A stretch of DNA of 64,000 nucleotides, taken from the NCBI RefSeq assembly GCF_003122215.1, contig NZ_QEYD01000006.1, positions 186,001 through 250,000 on the forward strand, written 5' to 3'. A model generated the notes under the pieces. That model ran no database searches. It was not told the DNA's origin and saw only the letters and a list, made by a program, of their open reading frames with translations. Source of the DNA: Pararhodobacter marinus (GTDB lineage: Bacteria > Pseudomonadota > Alphaproteobacteria > Rhodobacterales > Rhodobacteraceae). Both the position numbers and the translations under genes were made by a program. Below are positions 25,753 to 35,348 of this stretch, piece by piece; the stretch's first letter is position 1; every line of letters begins with the position of its first letter.

Positions 25753-26433
25753 TCAGGCGCGGCCTCGCACCAGAGCGGGGAGGGCGGCCATGTCGCCGAT
25801 GATGGCCATCGGCGCACATTTTTCAACCGCTTGCCGAAGATTGGCGGGTCCGGCATGCGAGCCGCCGACATAGGCCACCGCCTTCATTCCTGCCGCGCGG
25901 GCCGCTGTCAGGCCCGCCGGACTGTCCTCGATCACCAGGCACTCGGCGGGGTCAACCTGCATGTTCCGCGCCGCGTGCAGGAACAGGTCGGGCGCGGGCT
26001 TGCCGTTCGGGACCATAGTGGCGCTGAAGATATGCGGCTCGAAAAAAGGCAGCAGGTTGGTCACGCGCAGCGACAGGCGGATGCGGTCGGGCTGGCTGGA
26101 CGAGGCCACGCAGACCGGCACGCCCAGCGCCGCCAGCGCCTGCGCCACGCCGGGCGTCGGCTGCAAGTCCTGCTCGAACCGGGCCAGAAGCCGTTCGCGC
26201 AGCGCACCCAGCAGCGGCGGCGTCAGGTCCAGCCCGCGCTCGCGTTTCAGCCATTCGGCCACGCTGCCCAGCGATTTGCCGAGGAAATTCGCATAGGCCT
26301 CGTCCGCGTCCAGCACGCAGCCCGCCTCGGCCAGCACATCCAGCATCACCGCCAGCGAAATCGGCTCGCTGTCGACCAGAACACCGTCGCAATCGAAGAT
26401 GACGAGCGCCGGGCGGGTCGACATCGTGTCCAT
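25753..26433 (-). CDS. HAD-superfamily phosphatase (beta-phosphoglucomutase-like)
   Basis: About 226 residues with the four HAD motifs: FDCDGVLVDSE (nucleophile Asp), VASSSQPDRI (motif II), NGKPAPDLFLHAA (motif III lysine) and VIEDSPAGLTAARAAGM (motif IV acids). The cap is helical, as in subfamily IA. It is cytoplasmic and dephosphorylates or isomerises a sugar phosphate. The gene sits 3 bp after mtlK in the polyol operon. Start at 26433 or, three codons later, 26424 (MSTRP); the ribosome binding site is weak either way. Confidence 0.87.
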   Translation of the reverse strand: MDTMSTRPALVIFDCDGVLVDSEPISLAVMLDVLAEAGCVLDADEAYANFLGKSLGSVAEWLKRERGLDLTPPLLGALRERLLARFEQDLQPTPGVAQALAALGVPVCVASSSQPDRIRLSLRVTNLLPFFEPHIFSATMVPNGKPAPDLFLHAARNMQVDPAECLVIEDSPAGLTAARAAGMKAVAYVGGSHAGPANLRQAVEKCAPMAIIGDMAALPALVRGRA

Positions 26434-26436
26434 GGG

Positions 26437-27909
26437 TCAATCGCCTTCGAGATAGCGCGAGAGGGTGCTCGCCGTTCCGCTGTCCCATAGCAGGTGCAGC
26501 CAATGCGCGAAACGCTGTGCGAAGCCTGCCTGTTCTGCCAGATCGCCGTAAATCGTCTCTTGCTCGAGCCACGCCTGCGGACGGCGCCGCGCCTGCTGGG
26601 CCACGGCCTGCAGCCGGTCCCAGTTGGGATCGTTCGGCGCGATCTCGGCCCCGCTATCGGAGACGCCCGCGCAATAGCGGGCCCAGAGCGCGCATTCCAG
26701 CGCCAGCCCGTCGATCCGCCCCCCTTGGTCCAGCGCGTCGCGCAGCGTCGGGATGATGAATTTCGGCTGCCGGTTCGAGCCGTCAAGGCACAGCCGGCGC
26801 ACCGTGTCGCCGATCTTGGGGTTGGAAAAGCGCCGTTCGATCAGGTCGAAATAGGCATTCAGATCGGTATCGGGCACCGGCGGGACGGTGGGGATGATCT
26901 CGCGCTCTTCGATCTTGCGCAGGAAGGCGCGGATCAGCGGATGCTCCATCGCTTCATGCACGAAATGGATGTCCATCAGCCCGGCGGGATAGGCGATGAC
27001 CGCGTGGCCGCCATTGAGGATGCGCAGCTTCATCAGCTCGAACGGCGCGACATCAGGGACGAATTGCGCGCCGGCGGCCTCGAAGGCGGGGCGGCCCAGC
27101 GGGAACCGGTCTTCCAGAACCCATTGCGTGAAGCCTTCGCAGAAGACGGGCCAGCCGTCCTGCACCCCGAAATCCTCGGCCAGAATCCGGCGTTCGCGGT
27201 CGGTGGTGGCGGGGGTGATGCGGTCGACCATGGCATTGGGGAAGGCCACGTTGGCCGCGATCCAGTCGGCGAAATCCGGATCCGACAGGCGCGCCAGACC
27301 ACAAAGCGCGTTCTTCGTCACTACGCCGTTATGGGGGATGTTGTCGCAGCACATGACGGTAAAGGGTTCCAGCCCCGCCGCGCGCCGGGCCCTGAGCGCG
27401 GCAATCATCATGCCGAACGCGGTTTTCGGCGCCTCGGGCGTGGCGGCATCGGCGACAATGGCGGGATGGGTCGGGTCGAACCGATCCTTGCTATCGAGGA
27501 AATAGCCGCCCTCGGTGATGGTGAGCGAGACGATGCGGATGTCGCGCTGGCTCATGCGCGCGATGATCGCGGGGGCGTCGGCGGGTTCGATGTAATCGAT
27601 CATCGAGCCCAGCACGCGGGCCTCGGAATGATCGGCCTCCTGCTCGACCAGCGTGGTCAGCCAGTCCTGCGCTTCCAGTACCGCGCGGCCCTTGCGCTCA
27701 CCCTCGAACACGCCCGCGCCGACCAGCGCCCAGTCGAGGCTCTGACCCATCGCGAACAGCCGGTCGAGATACATCGCCTGATGCGCGCGGTGAAAATTGC
27801 CGACGCCGAAATGCAGGATGCCCGCGCTCAGCCCGGCGCGGTCATAGCCGGGGGCGGCGACGGCGGCGGGCAGATGGGGCAGGTTGGATTGGCTCAGGGG
27901 GGTGGACAT
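26437..27909 (-). CDS. mtlK: Mannitol 2-dehydrogenase
   Basis: The 490-residue protein belongs to the polyol-specific long-chain dehydrogenases. FGVGNFHRAHQAMYLD is the NAD-binding turn. VMCCDNIPHNG and then VDRITPAT follow, and the catalytic lysine lies in FELMKLRILNGGHAVIAY. It oxidises mannitol (also arabitol and sorbitol in relatives) to the 2-ketose with NAD. It begins 1 bp after smoS, so the two dehydrogenases are made together. The length is normal for Rhodobacter MtlK. Confidence 0.94.
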   Translation of the reverse strand: MSTPLSQSNLPHLPAAVAAPGYDRAGLSAGILHFGVGNFHRAHQAMYLDRLFAMGQSLDWALVGAGVFEGERKGRAVLEAQDWLTTLVEQEADHSEARVLGSMIDYIEPADAPAIIARMSQRDIRIVSLTITEGGYFLDSKDRFDPTHPAIVADAATPEAPKTAFGMMIAALRARRAAGLEPFTVMCCDNIPHNGVVTKNALCGLARLSDPDFADWIAANVAFPNAMVDRITPATTDRERRILAEDFGVQDGWPVFCEGFTQWVLEDRFPLGRPAFEAAGAQFVPDVAPFELMKLRILNGGHAVIAYPAGLMDIHFVHEAMEHPLIRAFLRKIEEREIIPTVPPVPDTDLNAYFDLIERRFSNPKIGDTVRRLCLDGSNRQPKFIIPTLRDALDQGGRIDGLALECALWARYCAGVSDSGAEIAPNDPNWDRLQAVAQQARRRPQAWLEQETIYGDLAEQAGFAQRFAHWLHLLWDSGTASTLSRYLEGD

Positions 27910-27910
27910 G

Positions 27911-28674
27911 TCAGCTCATCCAGTTTCCGCCGTCGACATTGTATGTCTGGGCGACGATGTAGTCGGCCTCGGACGAGGCGAGGAAGACGGCCATGCCGGT
28001 CAGATCCTCGGCCCGGCCCATGCGGCCATAGGGGACGGCCTCGCCGACTTCGCGCTTCTTCTGGCCGGGGGCCTTGCCCTCGTAGCGCGCGAAGAAGGCG
28101 TCGACGCCGTCCCAGTGCTCGCCATCGACCACGCCGGGCGCGATGGCGTTGACGTTGATGCCGTGCCGGATCAGGTCCAGCCCGGCGGATTGCGTGAGGC
28201 TGATGACGGCCGCTTTCGAGGCGCAATAGACCGCCACCAGCGCCTCGCCCCGGCGACCGGCTTGCGACGCCATGTTGATGATCTTGCCGCCCGTGTCCTG
28301 CGCGATCATCCGTTTCGCGGCGGCCTGCAGGGTAAACAGCGTGCCCGCCACGTTGACCGCGAAGACGCGGTCGTAATCGGCGCGGGTGATCTCGGTGATG
28401 GGGGCGGCGGTGAACAGCGCGGCGTTGTTGATCACGATGTCGATCCCGCCCATCGCGGCGATTGCGTCGTCCATTCCCGCCTCGATGCTGGCCGGGTCGC
28501 AGACATCCAGATGCACGGCCTGCGCGCCGATTCCGGCGGCGGCGTCCTGCGCGCGGGGCAGGTCGATATCGGCAATCGTGACCGCCGCGCCCTCGGCCCG
28601 GTAGGCGCGCGCAAAGGCCAGCCCGATGCCGCGCGCCGCCCCGGTGATCAGGGCGCGTTTGCCCGCCAGTCGCG

Positions 28675-28678
<4 letters not shown>
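27911..28678 (-). CDS. smoS: Sorbitol (glucitol) dehydrogenase, SDR family
   Basis: From ATG 28678 the enzyme has 255 residues. GAARGIG is the cofactor glycine motif and NNAAL stabilises the sheet. The catalytic Ser-Tyr-Lys is in NMASQAG and [11 protein letters not shown], and [10 protein letters not shown] ends the chain. It oxidises sorbitol to fructose with NAD and, in relatives, galactitol to tagatose. The start overlaps the smoK stop by 4 bp (ATGA) and mtlK follows 1 bp after, as in the Rhodobacter sphaeroides smo operon. I name it from that gene order as well as the sequence. Confidence 0.92.
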
Positions 28679-29679
<1,001 letters not shown>

Positions 29680-29691
29680 GATATCAGTCCC

Positions 29692-30522
29692 TTACTTGAC
29701 GGCGCCGAAGGTGAGGCCGCGCACGAGTTGTTTCTGGCTGAACCAGCCGAGGATGAGGATCGGCGCGATGGCCATGGTCGAAGCCGCGCTGAGCTTGGCG
29801 TAGAACAGGCCCTCGGGGCTGGAATAGCTGGCGATGAAGGCCGTCAGCGGCGCCGCGTCGACCGTGGTCAGGGTGAGGGTCCAGAAGGCCTCGTTCCAGG
29901 CGAGGATGATGTTCAGAAGCACGGTCGAGGCGATGCCGGGAATGGCCATCGGCGTCAGGACGTAAAGGATCTCGTCCTTCAGCGTGGCACCGTCCATCCG
30001 CGCCGCTTCAAGGATCTCGCCGGGGATCTCGCGGAAATAGGTGTAGAGCATCCAGATGATGATCGGCAGGTTGATCATCATCAGGATGAAGATCAGCGCG
30101 CCCTTGCTGTCGAGGATCCCCAGCTCGATCAGGATCAGCCGGATCGGGTACAGCACGCCCACGGCGGGCAGCATCTTGGTGCTGAGCATCCACATCAGCA
30201 CGTCCTTGGTGCGCTTGCCCGGCACGAAGGCCATGGACCAGGCGGCGGGAACGGCGATGATGATGCCGAAGATCGTCGAACCGACGGCCAGCACGACCGA
30301 GTTCCACAGATAGCGCATGTAATCCGAGCGTTCCTGAACGACGGTGTAATTTTCCAGCGTCCAGTCGAAGTTGAAGAAGACAGGCGGGTCGGCGATGGCC
30401 GTGGCCTCGGTCTTGAAGCTGGTCAGGATCGTCCACAGGATCGGGAAGAAGATCGCCAGCCCGATGATCCAGGCGAGGGCGGTGAAGGCGATCTTGCGTT
30501 GGGTGGTGACGGCGCGGGCCAT
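29692..30522 (-). CDS. smoG: Polyol ABC transporter permease (MalG type)
   Basis: 276 residues with six hydrophobic segments. The cytoplasmic EAA loop reads EAARMDGATLKDEILYVLTPMAIPGI, the contact for the ATPase. AGGAGG lies before the start. It forms the membrane pore with SmoF for sorbitol/mannitol import and follows smoF by 12 bp. Confidence 0.94.
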   Translation of the reverse strand: MARAVTTQRKIAFTALAWIIGLAIFFPILWTILTSFKTEATAIADPPVFFNFDWTLENYTVVQERSDYMRYLWNSVVLAVGSTIFGIIIAVPAAWSMAFVPGKRTKDVLMWMLSTKMLPAVGVLYPIRLILIELGILDSKGALIFILMMINLPIIIWMLYTYFREIPGEILEAARMDGATLKDEILYVLTPMAIPGIASTVLLNIILAWNEAFWTLTLTTVDAAPLTAFIASYSSPEGLFYAKLSAASTMAIAPILILGWFSQKQLVRGLTFGAVK

Positions 30523-30534
30523 GGTCGATCCTCC

Positions 30535-31401
30535 TCAGGCGTCGAGGTTCTTGCCCACCACGCGCATCAGCACGAGGGCGACGATATTGGCGAGGATGAC
30601 GGCGATGATGCCGCCGGCGGAGCCCAGACCCACGTTCTGGCTTTCGATCACGCGCTGATAGACCAGATAGGTCAGGGTCCGCGTGCCGAAGGCGCCCGAG
30701 GTGGTGACGTAGATCTCGGCGAAGATCGACAAAAGGAAGATGGTCTGGATCAGGACGACCACGGTGATGGACCGCGCGAGGTGGGGCAGGATGATGTGGC
30801 CAAACCGCGACAGGGGGCCGGCACCGTCCATCTCGGCGGCTTCAAGCTGCTCGCTGTCGAGCGACTGGATCGCGGTCAGCAGGATCAGCGTCGCGAAGGG
30901 CAGCCATTGCCACGACACGATCAGGATGATCGAAAACATCGGATACTGGCTGAGCCAGTCCACGGGCTGCAGGCCCAGCCCTTTGAAAAGATGCGCGAAG
31001 AGACCGTTCACGGGGTTCATGAACATGTTCTTCCACACCAGCGCCGAGACCGTGGGCATGACGAAGAACGGCGCGATCACCAGGATTCGCACCACGCCCT
31101 GACCCCAGATCGGCTGATCCAGAAGAATGGCCAGCAGGACGCCGCCCACCACGGTGATGACCAGCACGCCGCCGACCAGTTGCAACGTGGCGACGATGCT
31201 GTCGAGAAAGGCCGACGAGGTGACGAACCGGGAGTAGTTGCCCAGGCCCTCGCAGCAATCGAACGTGCCGCGCATGGGCCGGTAATCGAGGGTCGAAAAC
31301 CACAGCGTCATGATCAGCGGCACCAGCATCCACACGAGAAGCAGGAACACGGCCGGGGACATCATCAACCGGGCAGCGGAACGGGAATGCTGGGTGGCCA
31401 T
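30535..31401 (-). CDS. smoF: Polyol ABC transporter permease (MalF type)
   Basis: 288 residues and six membrane segments, with the EAA loop EAAEMDGAGPLSRFGHIILPHLA. GAGGG precedes the start. It pairs with SmoG. The gap of 129 bp to smoE, unlike the tight spacing elsewhere in the operon, contains hairpins that probably set the ratio of binding protein to permease. Confidence 0.94.
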   Translation of the reverse strand: MATQHSRSAARLMMSPAVFLLLVWMLVPLIMTLWFSTLDYRPMRGTFDCCEGLGNYSRFVTSSAFLDSIVATLQLVGGVLVITVVGGVLLAILLDQPIWGQGVVRILVIAPFFVMPTVSALVWKNMFMNPVNGLFAHLFKGLGLQPVDWLSQYPMFSIILIVSWQWLPFATLILLTAIQSLDSEQLEAAEMDGAGPLSRFGHIILPHLARSITVVVLIQTIFLLSIFAEIYVTTSGAFGTRTLTYLVYQRVIESQNVGLGSAGGIIAVILANIVALVLMRVVGKNLDA

Positions 31402-31434
31402 CGGGGAACCCTCGGGCTGAAGCTGCGGGGAAGG

Positions 31435-31456
31435 CGCGCAGCCCGCAGGCTGCGCG
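31435..31456 (-). promoter_or_regulatory. Stem-loop in the smoE-smoF intergenic region
   Basis: CGCGCAGCC and GGCTGCGCG pair perfectly (9 bp) around a 4-nt loop. A second, imperfect hairpin is formed by CAGGT (31484-31488) and ACCTG (31499-31503). There is no T-run. Such structures between a binding-protein gene and its permease genes usually protect the upstream mRNA or reduce read-through, giving excess binding protein. Confidence 0.65.
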
Positions 31457-31530
31457 TTCTGGCGTTTCCGGGAGGAGGTGGGGCAGGTCCCGCCACAGAC
31501 CTGCGCCCCGGATCGGAAGGGGAGGGGGGC

Positions 31531-32844
31531 TTAGTAGCCCGCCGCCTCCATTTCTTCGGTGGCAAGCTCCTGCGCCTGCTCCAGCGCTTCGTCGGCGCTC
31601 ATCTGACCGGCCAGCGCGGCCGAGAAGAGCTGACCGACTTCCGTGCCGAGACCCGCGAATTCCGGGATCGCCACGAATTGCACGCCGGTATAGGGCACCG
31701 GATCCACGGCCGGGTTGGTCGGATCGGCCGCCTGCATCGAGCGCAGGGTCATCTCGGCGAAGGGCGCCGCGTCCAGGTATTCCTGGTTCTCGTAGAGCGA
31801 GGTGCGGGTGCCCGGGGGCACGTTGGCCCAGCCCTCTTCCGAGGCGACAAGCTCGGTATAGCCGGGGCCGGTCGCCCAGGCGATGAATTCGCGCGCGGCT
31901 TCCGGGGCATCCGACGAAGCCGGGATCGCCAGGTTCCACGCCCAGAGCCAGTTGCCGCGACGGCCCAGCCCGTTATCGGGGGCCAGCGCGAAACCGACGC
32001 TGTCGGCGACGTCGCTGTCATCGGGGTTGGTCACGAAGGAGGCGGCGACGGTCGCGTCGATCCACATGCCGCATTTGCCGGTCTGGAACAGCGCGAGATT
32101 CTCGTTGAAGCCGTTATTCGACGCGCCCGGAGGGCCGTATTCGTTCATCATGTCGATGTAGAAGGTCAGCGTGTTGTGCCAGGCTTCGCTGTCGAATTGC
32201 GGACGCCAGTCCATGTCGAACCAGCGCGCCCCGAACGAGTTGCCCATGGCGGTCAGGAACGCCATGTTCTCGCCCCAGCCGGCCTTGCCGCGCAGGCAGA
32301 TGCCGTAGATTTCGTTCTCGCGGTCGGTCATCGCGGCGGCGGCTTCGCGGATGAACTCCCAGCTGGGTTCGTCGGGCATTTCCAGCCCGGCCGCTTCCAT
32401 CAGGTCGGTGCGGTACATCACCATCGAGCTTTCGCCGTAGAAGGGCGAGGCATAGAGCGTGCCATCGACCGTCAGGCCACCGCGCACGGCGGGCAGCAGG
32501 TCGTCGACATTGTACTCGTCGCCCAGATCGTCGAGCGACAGCAGCCAGTCATTGGCGCCCCAGATCGGAACCTCATAGGTGCCGATGGTGATGACGTCGT
32601 ACTGGCCACCGCCGGTGGCGATGTCGGTGGTCACGTTCTGACGCAGGACGTTTTCCTCCAGCGTCACCCACTCGACCTCGATATCGGGGTGCATGTCGGT
32701 GAAATGGCTGGTGAGCCCTTGCATGCGGATCATGTCGCCGTTGTTCACGGTGGCGATGGTGATCGTTTCGGCCTGAGCCGCCAGCGCGAAGCCGGCAGCG
32801 GTCAGCGCCGTCGCGCCCATGAGGGCGCGCAGGGTGCGGGTCAT
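31531..32844 (-). CDS. smoE: Periplasmic sorbitol/mannitol-binding protein
   Basis: GGGAGGAAGACC before ATG 32844 gives 437 residues. The signal peptide (MTRTLRALMGATALTAAGFALA) ends at AQA|ET. The mature part is a type-I extracellular solute-binding protein: GDMIRMQGLTSHF, GQYDVITIGTYEVPIWG, FYGESSMVMYRTDLME and GMWIDATVAASFV. It captures polyols in the periplasm and delivers them to SmoFG. It is the first structural gene of the operon and lies 145 bp from its probable regulator. Confidence 0.94.
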   Translation of the reverse strand: MTRTLRALMGATALTAAGFALAAQAETITIATVNNGDMIRMQGLTSHFTDMHPDIEVEWVTLEENVLRQNVTTDIATGGGQYDVITIGTYEVPIWGANDWLLSLDDLGDEYNVDDLLPAVRGGLTVDGTLYASPFYGESSMVMYRTDLMEAAGLEMPDEPSWEFIREAAAAMTDRENEIYGICLRGKAGWGENMAFLTAMGNSFGARWFDMDWRPQFDSEAWHNTLTFYIDMMNEYGPPGASNNGFNENLALFQTGKCGMWIDATVAASFVTNPDDSDVADSVGFALAPDNGLGRRGNWLWAWNLAIPASSDAPEAAREFIAWATGPGYTELVASEEGWANVPPGTRTSLYENQEYLDAAPFAEMTLRSMQAADPTNPAVDPVPYTGVQFVAIPEFAGLGTEVGQLFSAALAGQMSADEALEQAQELATEEMEAAGY

Positions 32845-32863
32845 GGTCTTCCTCCCATATTGA

Positions 32864-32894
32864 GCAAATGCTAATCCCTTGGGCAAATTCTCAA
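32864..32894. promoter_or_regulatory. Direct repeats upstream of smoE, candidate SmoC operator
   Basis: GCAAATGCTAA (32864-32874) and GCAAATTCTCA (32883-32893) are near-identical and 19 bp apart. Read outward, TGAGCAAAT and AAATTCTCA also form an imperfect dyad. The site lies 20-50 bp upstream of the smoE start in the gap between it and the SorC-type regulator gene, which is where an autogenous operon regulator would bind. Confidence 0.55.
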
Positions 32895-32989
32895 ACGAGA
32901 GGTCAAAAGGCAACAGGTTTCTTCCCGCCGCGCCGCAGAAACGCGGGCAGGTTTTTGAAATCGCGGGATTAAATGTTGGTTAATTCGCG

Positions 32990-33937
32990 CTAATCGAGCG
33001 TTAGCGCAATCGCGGTCGCCTCGTCCGTGACCAGCCCTGTGAGCAGGCTCCCACCAAGTGCGGCTCGAATCGCGGGCACCTTGTCGGGTCCGTGGGCGGC
33101 GCCGATGACGGGGCCGGGATGGCTGCCGGGGGTGATCTCGGCCGAACTGACGCGGCTGTTGATCTCGTCGTCGATCAGCTGGCCCCGCGCATCGAAGACG
33201 AAACCGATGATCTCGCCCACGGCGCCTTTGTCGCGCAGCCGCCGCTGGTCGCCGCGGGTGATGAAGCCGTCGATCACCAGGGGCGCGCTCTCGGTCATCG
33301 TGCCGACCCCGACGAAGCGCATGTCGGTCTGCGCGGCCAGCGCGCGCGTCACGCTCAGCGTCTTCTGGCCCAAAAGCGCCGCGCGTTCATCGACCGAGGC
33401 GCTGATTACCGGCAAAGGCACCGGGAAGGTGGCGGCGGTGATCTTGTCCGCGATGGTGAACAGCACGTTGTAATAGGCGGTCGAGCCGTCGGGCGCGATA
33501 TTCCCGGTCAACGACACGATCTTGTGCTGGGCGCAGTCGATATGGGGCAGATGCTCGACCGCCGCGCGCAGCGTCCGCCCGGTGCCCAGTCCGATCACCA
33601 TCGGCTCGGGCCGCATCAGGCAGGATTCCAGCAGATCGCCCGTGGCATGGGCGACGGCCAGCCCGGAATTCTGCACGCTGTCGAGCGAGGGGACGACCTC
33701 GCACAGGGTCAGCCCGTGCCGGTCCTTCAGCCGCTGCGCCAGTTCCAGGCAGCGCGCGATCGGGTGGTCGATGCGGACCTTCACAAGCCCCGCCGCCATG
33801 GCCTGCGACACCAGACGCTGCGCCGATTGGCGCGATATTCCCATGATCTGGGCGATCTCGTCCTGTTTGCAGCCGCCGATATAGGCCAGCCAGGCAGCCC
33901 GCGCCGCGTCGTCGTATTTGTGTTCAGCCGAGCTCAT
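32990..33937 (-). CDS. smoC: SorC/DeoR-type regulator of the polyol operon
   Basis: From ATG 33937 (GAGGA upstream) the protein has 315 residues. The N-terminal helix-turn-helix is CKQDEIAQIMGISRQSAQRLVSQAM. The rest is the sugar-binding SorC domain: VIGLGTGRTLRAAVEHLP, VSLTGNIAPDGS, VGVGTMTESAPLV and GEIIGFVFDARGQLIDD. Such proteins act as tetramers and respond to a phosphorylated sugar or polyol. The gene is directly upstream of smoE in the same direction, as smoC is in Rhodobacter sphaeroides. Confidence 0.88.
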   Translation of the reverse strand: MSSAEHKYDDAARAAWLAYIGGCKQDEIAQIMGISRQSAQRLVSQAMAAGLVKVRIDHPIARCLELAQRLKDRHGLTLCEVVPSLDSVQNSGLAVAHATGDLLESCLMRPEPMVIGLGTGRTLRAAVEHLPHIDCAQHKIVSLTGNIAPDGSTAYYNVLFTIADKITAATFPVPLPVISASVDERAALLGQKTLSVTRALAAQTDMRFVGVGTMTESAPLVIDGFITRGDQRRLRDKGAVGEIIGFVFDARGQLIDDEINSRVSSAEITPGSHPGPVIGAAHGPDKVPAIRAALGGSLLTGLVTDEATAIALTLD

Positions 33938-34037
33938 GGCGTTCCTCGTTCCGGGCGCGCATGGTGGGGGCGTCGTTGCAGATTGGCAAGATCGTCGTGG
34001 CCCCGGCGCGCCGTCAACCGCCGGGGCCAGAATGGGA

Positions 34038-34172
34038 TCACAGGCGGGTGCGATCCAGTTCCTCGGCCTCTCGCACGATGCGCGCATCCTCGCGCAGCTC
34101 GAGCCACATCGCGTTCAGCACGGCGAACAAGGCGGCCAGCGGAAGGCCAAGGATCCAGGCGAAATACCACAT
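34038..34172 (-). CDS. cydX: Cytochrome bd oxidase small subunit CydX
   Basis: A 44-residue protein, with GAGGAAACCGCC before ATG 34172 and TGA at 34038-34040. It starts MWYFAWILGLPLAAL, the hallmark of CydX (YbgT), then one membrane helix and a charged tail (ELREDARIVREAEELDRTRL). CydX stabilises the haem region of the bd oxidase. It begins 10 bp after cydB, as in enterobacteria. Because of its length it is easily missed by automatic calling. Confidence 0.95.
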   Translation of the reverse strand: MWYFAWILGLPLAALFAVLNAMWLELREDARIVREAEELDRTRL

Positions 34173-34182
34173 GGCGGTTTCC

Positions 34183-35343
34183 TCAATACGAATGACCGGA
34201 GCCGGTGACGTCCTCTTCCGTCACCTTGCCCCACAGGACTTTGTAGACCCAGGCCGTATAGGCCAGGATCAGCGGCATGAAGATCGCCGTCGCCACCAGC
34301 ATCACGAAGAGCGTGGTCTGCGAGGACGACGCATCCCAGACGGTGAGCGAGCTGTCGGGCGCGCTGGACGAGGGCAGGATGAATGGGAACATCGTCAGCC
34401 CCACGCTCGACACGATGCCCACGATTGCCAGTTTCGACCACAGGAAGGTCGTCACTTCGCGTCCGGCGCGCAATCCGCGCACGGCCATGGCAATGCCAAG
34501 AAAGGCGCAAAGCGGGGCAAGCGCGATCCACGGGCGGTCGGCATAGGCCATGAGCCAGCTTCCGCCCCGCTCGACCGTCGAATACAGCGGGTTCGACGGG
34601 CCGTTGGCGGGCACGTCGCTGGTGATGCGGTAGCCCTCGATCCCGAAGGCCAGCCACAACCCGGCCAGCGCATAGCCCGCCGCCGCGACGATCCCCGCCA
34701 CGGTTCCGAAGCGTCGCGCGCGGGCGGCGACCGGGCCCTCGGCCTTCAGCCCCAGCCAGGCCGCGCCATGCATCAGCAGCATCGACAGCGATACGACCCC
34801 GGCCAGCAGGCCGAACGGGTTCAGGAGCCCGAAGAGCTTGCCCAGGGCGCCGCCCTCGTAGATCGGCATCAAGGCGTTGGTCAGGTGGAAGGGCACGCCC
34901 TGCAGCACATTGCCGACCGCGACGCCGAACAGAAGCGCCGGCACCGCGCCGCCCACGAACAGCGCCCAGTCCCAGCCCGAACGCCACGCCGCGCTTTCGC
35001 GCTTCGAGCGGTACTTGAAGCCCACGGGGCGCAGGATCAGTGCCGCCAGCACGAGGAACATCGCCAGGTAGAAGCCCGAGAAGCTGACCGCGTAAAGCGG
35101 AGGCCAGGCGGCAAAGATCGCGCCGCCGCCCAGGATGAACCACACCTGGTTGCCTTCCCAGACGGGGCCGATCGTGTTGATGGCGATCCGCCGCTCGGTA
35201 TCGGTTCTGGCCACGAAGGGCAGCAGCGCGCCCACCCCCATATCGAAGCCGTCGGTCAGCGCAAAGCCGGTCAGCAGGACACCCAGAAGCAGCCACCAGA
35301 CAAGGCGCAGAAGGTCGAGAGAGATCAGTTCATGCAGGATCAT
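34183..35343 (-). CDS. cydB: Cytochrome bd ubiquinol oxidase subunit II
   Basis: 386 residues with about nine membrane helices. WWLLLGVLLTGFALTDGFDMGVGALLPF at the N-terminus and NQVWFILGGGAIFAAWPPLYA are the CydB signature. With CydA it oxidises ubiquinol and reduces oxygen to water without pumping protons, with high oxygen affinity. It starts 5 bp after the cydA stop. Confidence 0.97.
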   Translation of the reverse strand: MILHELISLDLLRLVWWLLLGVLLTGFALTDGFDMGVGALLPFVARTDTERRIAINTIGPVWEGNQVWFILGGGAIFAAWPPLYAVSFSGFYLAMFLVLAALILRPVGFKYRSKRESAAWRSGWDWALFVGGAVPALLFGVAVGNVLQGVPFHLTNALMPIYEGGALGKLFGLLNPFGLLAGVVSLSMLLMHGAAWLGLKAEGPVAARARRFGTVAGIVAAAGYALAGLWLAFGIEGYRITSDVPANGPSNPLYSTVERGGSWLMAYADRPWIALAPLCAFLGIAMAVRGLRAGREVTTFLWSKLAIVGIVSSVGLTMFPFILPSSSAPDSSLTVWDASSSQTTLFVMLVATAIFMPLILAYTAWVYKVLWGKVTEEDVTGSGHSY

Positions 35344-35348
35344 GGCGC